Positions 60,860 to 64,000 of a stretch of 64,000 nt of DNA are shown piece by piece (within the stretch, counting starts at the first letter, position 1; every line of letters starts with the position of its first letter). This DNA comes from Chryseobacterium phosphatilyticum (lineage in GTDB: Bacteria > Bacteroidota > Bacteroidia > Flavobacteriales > Weeksellaceae): assembly GCF_002899825.2 (NCBI RefSeq), contig NZ_PPED02000001.1, forward strand, positions 1,054,001 through 1,118,000, given 5' to 3'. The position numbers and the translations under genes are program-made. The notes under the pieces are model-generated. The model searched no databases and was not told the DNA's origin. It was given only the letters and a program-made list of their open reading frames with translations.

Positions 60860-62866
60860 TTATTTTTTATTAAAATTTTCTGCAAAGAATCCAAGCATAG
60901 ACTTGTACAGCTCAATTCTGTTCGGCTCTTTTCCAAACCCATGTCCTTCATCATATTTTACCATATAAGGGACTTCAAATCCTTTCGCACGCATTGCTTT
61001 TACAATCTGATCAGATTCATTGATATTCACCCTTGGATCGTTCGCTCCCTGGACCACAAATAATGGTTTTTTAATCTTATCAATCTGGAAAACCGGAGAA
61101 ACTTCTTTAGCAATTTTAGCTTCCGAAGGATTATCAAGGTCATACCAGATTTGTTTTACCATTTCTTTGTAAGGTTTCCAATATTCAGGGAAAGAATCAA
61201 AGAAAGTAAAGATGTTTGAAACCCCTACATAATCTACTCCGCATGCATATAAATCCGGAGTTTTAATTAACCCCATTAAAGTTGCATATCCACCGTGGCT
61301 TCCTCCGTAAATGGCAATTTTATCTTTATCTATCCAACCCTGGCTGATGGCGTATTTTACTCCGTCTTCCACGTCATCCATTGCTTTTCTTCCGATCTGC
61401 TTGTATCCTGATTTCTGGAATTCTTTTCCATACCCTCCTGAAATTCTGAAATTCACCTGAAGTGTAGCATATCCTCTGCTTGCAAACAATTGTGTTTCAG
61501 GATTGAACCCCCAATGGTCTCTGATCCCCTGTGGTCCGCCATGAGGATTAACGATCAAAGGAACCTTTTTTCCTTCGAGAGCAGCCTTTGGCAGAGTAAT
61601 ATACCCACGAATTGTTAACCCATCTCTGCTTTTGAATTCAATAGGTCTCATCTCCGCCATATCTTCCTCTTTAAGCTGTGGCATAAGATTGTAAAGAAGT
61701 TTCAGTTCCTTCTTTTTGGTGTCATATTCATAATAAGTTCCGTATAGTTTATCACTGGCAACCATTACCAAAAGCTTGTCATCATTATCATCCGAAGAAA
61801 CAACCGCAAACTCTTTGCCTTTAAACTCAGATTTTAATTTGTCGTCAATCTCCTTATAAAATTTGCTTACAGGAACTGTTTCTCCTTTGATACCTTCATA
61901 GCTTACATAATCCAGTTCGTAATTTCTGTTCTTACCGGCTACACTTATAGAGCTTACATCATAAACAGGATTTGCATATATTTCTTTGATCGCCGCATTT
62001 TTCTTCAGATCATACAAAACAATTCTTGCTTTATCCCCATCTAAATTGGTTACCACATAAGCTTCATCCTTATTCTTAGAATTGTCATTGAATTTTATAA
62101 TACTGAATGTATCAGACCAGTCTGCGGATTTAATGAGGTTAAACTTACCAGTTTGCAGATCTTTATAATAGGTTTTTGTAGTTAATCCATTTTCAAGAAC
62201 GGTGTATCCTCTCAGATTTCCGTCTTTATCAAAAATATAGTCGTCAATCGGGCTTTTAACATCCTTATTTTCGTACAGTTGGGTAATCTCTCCTGTTACA
62301 TGATTGATTTTATAAGGCTCAAAAATTTGTTTGTTATTCTTATTCATCGTCACAACAACAAAGTCTGTGTCTTTTACAGGCATTATCGTCCCCAACGTAA
62401 TTCCTTCAAAAGGAGTTAAATCCTTAAGATTAGCTCCGTCAATATCGGCAGCATATAAGTGAATGTTTTCATTTCCTCCTTTATCCTGAGTATAATACAA
62501 ACGGCTTTTGTTCAGCCAACCATAGGCCTTAATCAAATCATCTTTCTCAACAATAGCTTTGGTAATTTTACCTGTTGCCAGATCCTTTACAAAAACATGA
62601 TTTTTTTTATCCTGATCCTTCTCTTTATAAGAAAGGTATTTTCCATCCGGAGATATTTTAAATACGGATGCTTTCGGTCTTGCAAAATAATCTTCAACTT
62701 TATATTTGAAGTTTCCTTTATCATAAGAAATAAGCTTCTCAATATTGGCTTTAGAAGAGGGCAATGTAGGATCACCCGGTAACTTTGCGGTTGTACTTTG
62801 TGCGTTGATCATCATAGAGGATAGCACGATATAGGTCGTGCCTAAAATTTTGTGATTCAGATTCAT
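60860..62866 (-). CDS. S9-family prolyl oligopeptidase
   Basis: 668 residues. Signal peptide to about MINAQS. N-terminal beta-propeller-like domain (about 40-400), then the alpha/beta hydrolase domain with nucleophile in IYGGSHGGYATLMG (Ser near 513), Asp in VVQGANDPRVN (near 600) and His in YDEGHGFGKE (near 635). Cleaves peptides, probably after Pro or another small residue, in the periplasm. Monocistronic. Confidence 0.92.
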   Translation of the reverse strand: MNLNHKILGTTYIVLSSMMINAQSTTAKLPGDPTLPSSKANIEKLISYDKGNFKYKVEDYFARPKASVFKISPDGKYLSYKEKDQDKKNHVFVKDLATGKITKAIVEKDDLIKAYGWLNKSRLYYTQDKGGNENIHLYAADIDGANLKDLTPFEGITLGTIMPVKDTDFVVVTMNKNNKQIFEPYKINHVTGEITQLYENKDVKSPIDDYIFDKDGNLRGYTVLENGLTTKTYYKDLQTGKFNLIKSADWSDTFSIIKFNDNSKNKDEAYVVTNLDGDKARIVLYDLKKNAAIKEIYANPVYDVSSISVAGKNRNYELDYVSYEGIKGETVPVSKFYKEIDDKLKSEFKGKEFAVVSSDDNDDKLLVMVASDKLYGTYYEYDTKKKELKLLYNLMPQLKEEDMAEMRPIEFKSRDGLTIRGYITLPKAALEGKKVPLIVNPHGGPQGIRDHWGFNPETQLFASRGYATLQVNFRISGGYGKEFQKSGYKQIGRKAMDDVEDGVKYAISQGWIDKDKIAIYGGSHGGYATLMGLIKTPDLYACGVDYVGVSNIFTFFDSFPEYWKPYKEMVKQIWYDLDNPSEAKIAKEVSPVFQIDKIKKPLFVVQGANDPRVNINESDQIVKAMRAKGFEVPYMVKYDEGHGFGKEPNRIELYKSMLGFFAENFNKK

Positions 62867-62987
62867 AATTTATTTCTTAAAGTTAAAACTATGTTCTGCA
62901 TTTTAAATTTTTATTCAAAAAATAAATGCTTTATATCTATTAGACATACAAGAACTTAAAATGTTACAGCCAAATAACAAAAAAAAG

Positions 62988-63006
62988 ACAGCATTTCTGC
63001 TGCCTC
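62988..63006. terminator. small hairpin between S9 and DoxX-like genes
   Basis: CAGCA-TTTC-TGCTG, weak, with A run on one side and T-rich sequence on the other. Confidence 0.4.
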
Positions 63007-63011
63007 TATTT

Positions 63012-63470
63012 TTAAATTAAGTATATTCCAAAATACCAGGTCCATACAATGAGAATAATCTGCATCGGGATTCTTTGCCTGTAAAGGTATCCCATTCCCG
63101 GTCCTGTATGATCTGCTTTGAAAATGTTAATATTTTTTTTTGATGAATTGATATTGGCTATAAAGACCAATACGTAAAAGATAATAAGCAGGATAGCTGT
63201 AATTTCGCGGATTGAAGGAATCATCAAACCTATACCTGCGACAATTTCTAAAACTCCTGTGCCATATACCCAAAACATTTTCCCGGGAATAAAGTCGGGA
63301 ATCATCATGGCCATTCCCTTCTGGAATTTAAAATGAGAAAATCCGGTAAATAATATAAAAACAGCCATTCCAAGATTTCCTGAAAATAAAAAATCCGGTT
63401 TTCCGTGAACTAAAGCTGTTCCCAGCAAAGCCAAAATAAATGTACCGAATAGGATTACTAATAATTTCAT
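63012..63470 (-). CDS. DoxX-like four-TM membrane protein
   Basis: 152 residues, four TM segments, with FTGFSHFKFQKGM and YGTGVLEIVAGIGLMIPSIRE as the family signature. DoxX-family members are quinone-linked or of unknown function. Same strand and directly downstream of the SRPBCC gene (about 75 nt). Confidence 0.8.
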   Translation of the reverse strand: MKLLVILFGTFILALLGTALVHGKPDFLFSGNLGMAVFILFTGFSHFKFQKGMAMMIPDFIPGKMFWVYGTGVLEIVAGIGLMIPSIREITAILLIIFYVLVFIANINSSKKNINIFKADHTGPGMGYLYRQRIPMQIILIVWTWYFGIYLI

Positions 63471-63545
63471 ATTTTTTAATCAGATATGTGACGTTGTGAT
63501 GTGAGCTTCGAAAATACTGTTAGCCATTAGCTAAATTAATACTTT

Positions 63546-64000
63546 TTACACAGAATCAAAACTCACTCCTTCTGCCAGGCTTTTCACCACTAATAATCCT
63601 TTGGTAAAACCCGTCTTCAAATGATCCTCCCATTGTTTATCTACCTGAACTTCGGTGTGGAGTTTTGTTTTCCCGTCAAAATCAATTAAGAAATACTTTT
63701 CAAAAGAGCCATTCCACTCCATCACTTCTTTGCTTTGAGTATCCTCATTACCCTCTTTATCTACCATTCCCAAATGTTTAAAAACGACCTGATTGGGTTC
63801 GTCAAGACTATCAATGGTTGAAACCATTCCTTCTCCTTCAGCATTTACAAAATATGTTTTTCCACCTACTTTCCAATCAGATTTCATGACGGATCCTGGT
63901 CCAAAATATTTGGTCCATTCACTATATGTTTCGGGATTCCAAAGGATGTCCCAGACTTTCTGCTTGGGAGCATCGATTATTGTTTCATACGATAAGGTTT
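63546..64000 (-). CDS. SRPBCC/AHSA1-domain protein, truncated by the window edge
   Basis: At least 150 residues; the frame continues past 64000. The N-terminal part TLSYETIIDAPKQKVWDILW then GPGSVMKSDWKVGGKTYFVN is the START-like AHSA1 opening, so the ATG at 63887 is internal. Lipid- or ligand-binding helix-grip fold; the family includes activators of Hsp90 and many of unknown function. Confidence 0.82.
   Translation of the reverse strand, partial: TLSYETIIDAPKQKVWDILWNPETYSEWTKYFGPGSVMKSDWKVGGKTYFVNAEGEGMVSTIDSLDEPNQVVFKHLGMVDKEGNEDTQSKEVMEWNGSFEKYFLIDFDGKTKLHTEVQVDKQWEDHLKTGFTKGLLVVKSLAEGVSFDSV

Overview
The window is a stretch of a flavobacterial chromosome, most likely Chryseobacterium or a close relative. 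The reasons are AT-rich spacers, promoters of the Bacteroidota type (TAnnTTTG at -7), few recognisable Shine-Dalgarno sites, and Bacteroidota-typical families: DUF4377, DUF6268, DcaP-like porin, S9 and CocE peptidases, DUF3857/transglutaminase, a Gly/Ser-rich KGG protein and an astacin-like lipoprotein. About 60 genes are supported, plus one tRNA. I saw no rRNA, CRISPR array, prophage, transposase or replication origin. Most of the window reads as ordinary chromosome with a few accessory patches.

Layout: 6-6307 (-) is a four-gene phosphorelay operon (REC-PAS histidine kinase, large CHASE3-HAMP-GAF kinase with three REC domains, stand-alone REC, CheR methyltransferase). 6502-12639 is a stress-protein patch: a Crp/Fnr regulator, two DUF892 ferritin-like proteins, an acidic/Gly-Ser-rich KGG protein, two PA2169-type four-helix proteins, a DUF421 membrane gene broken by an in-frame TAA, and a DUF4142 lipoprotein. 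12843-18361 holds a VOC protein and an EmrA/EmrB/TolC-type efflux operon with a divergent AraC regulator. 18559-21652 carries secreted or proteolytic proteins (adhesin-like, M12 astacin-like, S1-like). 21835-24986 (-) is a tandem array of three class I terpene synthases, followed by tRNA-Arg(TCG) and a small gene fossil.

25785-30587 (-) is an outer-membrane barrel plus a 987-residue TPR protein. 30848-43019 is metabolic and housekeeping: CocE-type hydrolase, APC permease, Mpo1-like protein, transglutaminase-like protein, duplicated DUF4377 lipoprotein, SPFH protein, dGTPase, a methyltransferase and a Nei-type glycosylase. 43103-47857 has a LytS/LytTR two-component system with 21-bp-phased repeats upstream, an outer-membrane DUF6268-like protein, a GT32 glycosyltransferase and an SMR pump. 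48512-52472 is a small-protein region: a 26-residue membrane peptide, an AAA ATPase overlapping a YggS homologue, two paralogous lipoproteins of 57 and 59 residues with a duplicated leader, a Crp/Fnr regulator, and a hexameric tyrosine-coordinated haem protein.

The remainder holds gcvP, a DcaP-like porin, a Cys-rich mini protein, a DnaJ protein, an alpha/beta hydrolase, a sigma-70-type factor with two small membrane proteins, a GC-rich structured noncoding element at 60484-60597, an S9 peptidase, a DoxX-like protein and a truncated SRPBCC protein running off the right edge. The most unusual items are the terpene synthase trio, the structured element, the twin micro-lipoproteins and the interrupted DUF421 gene.
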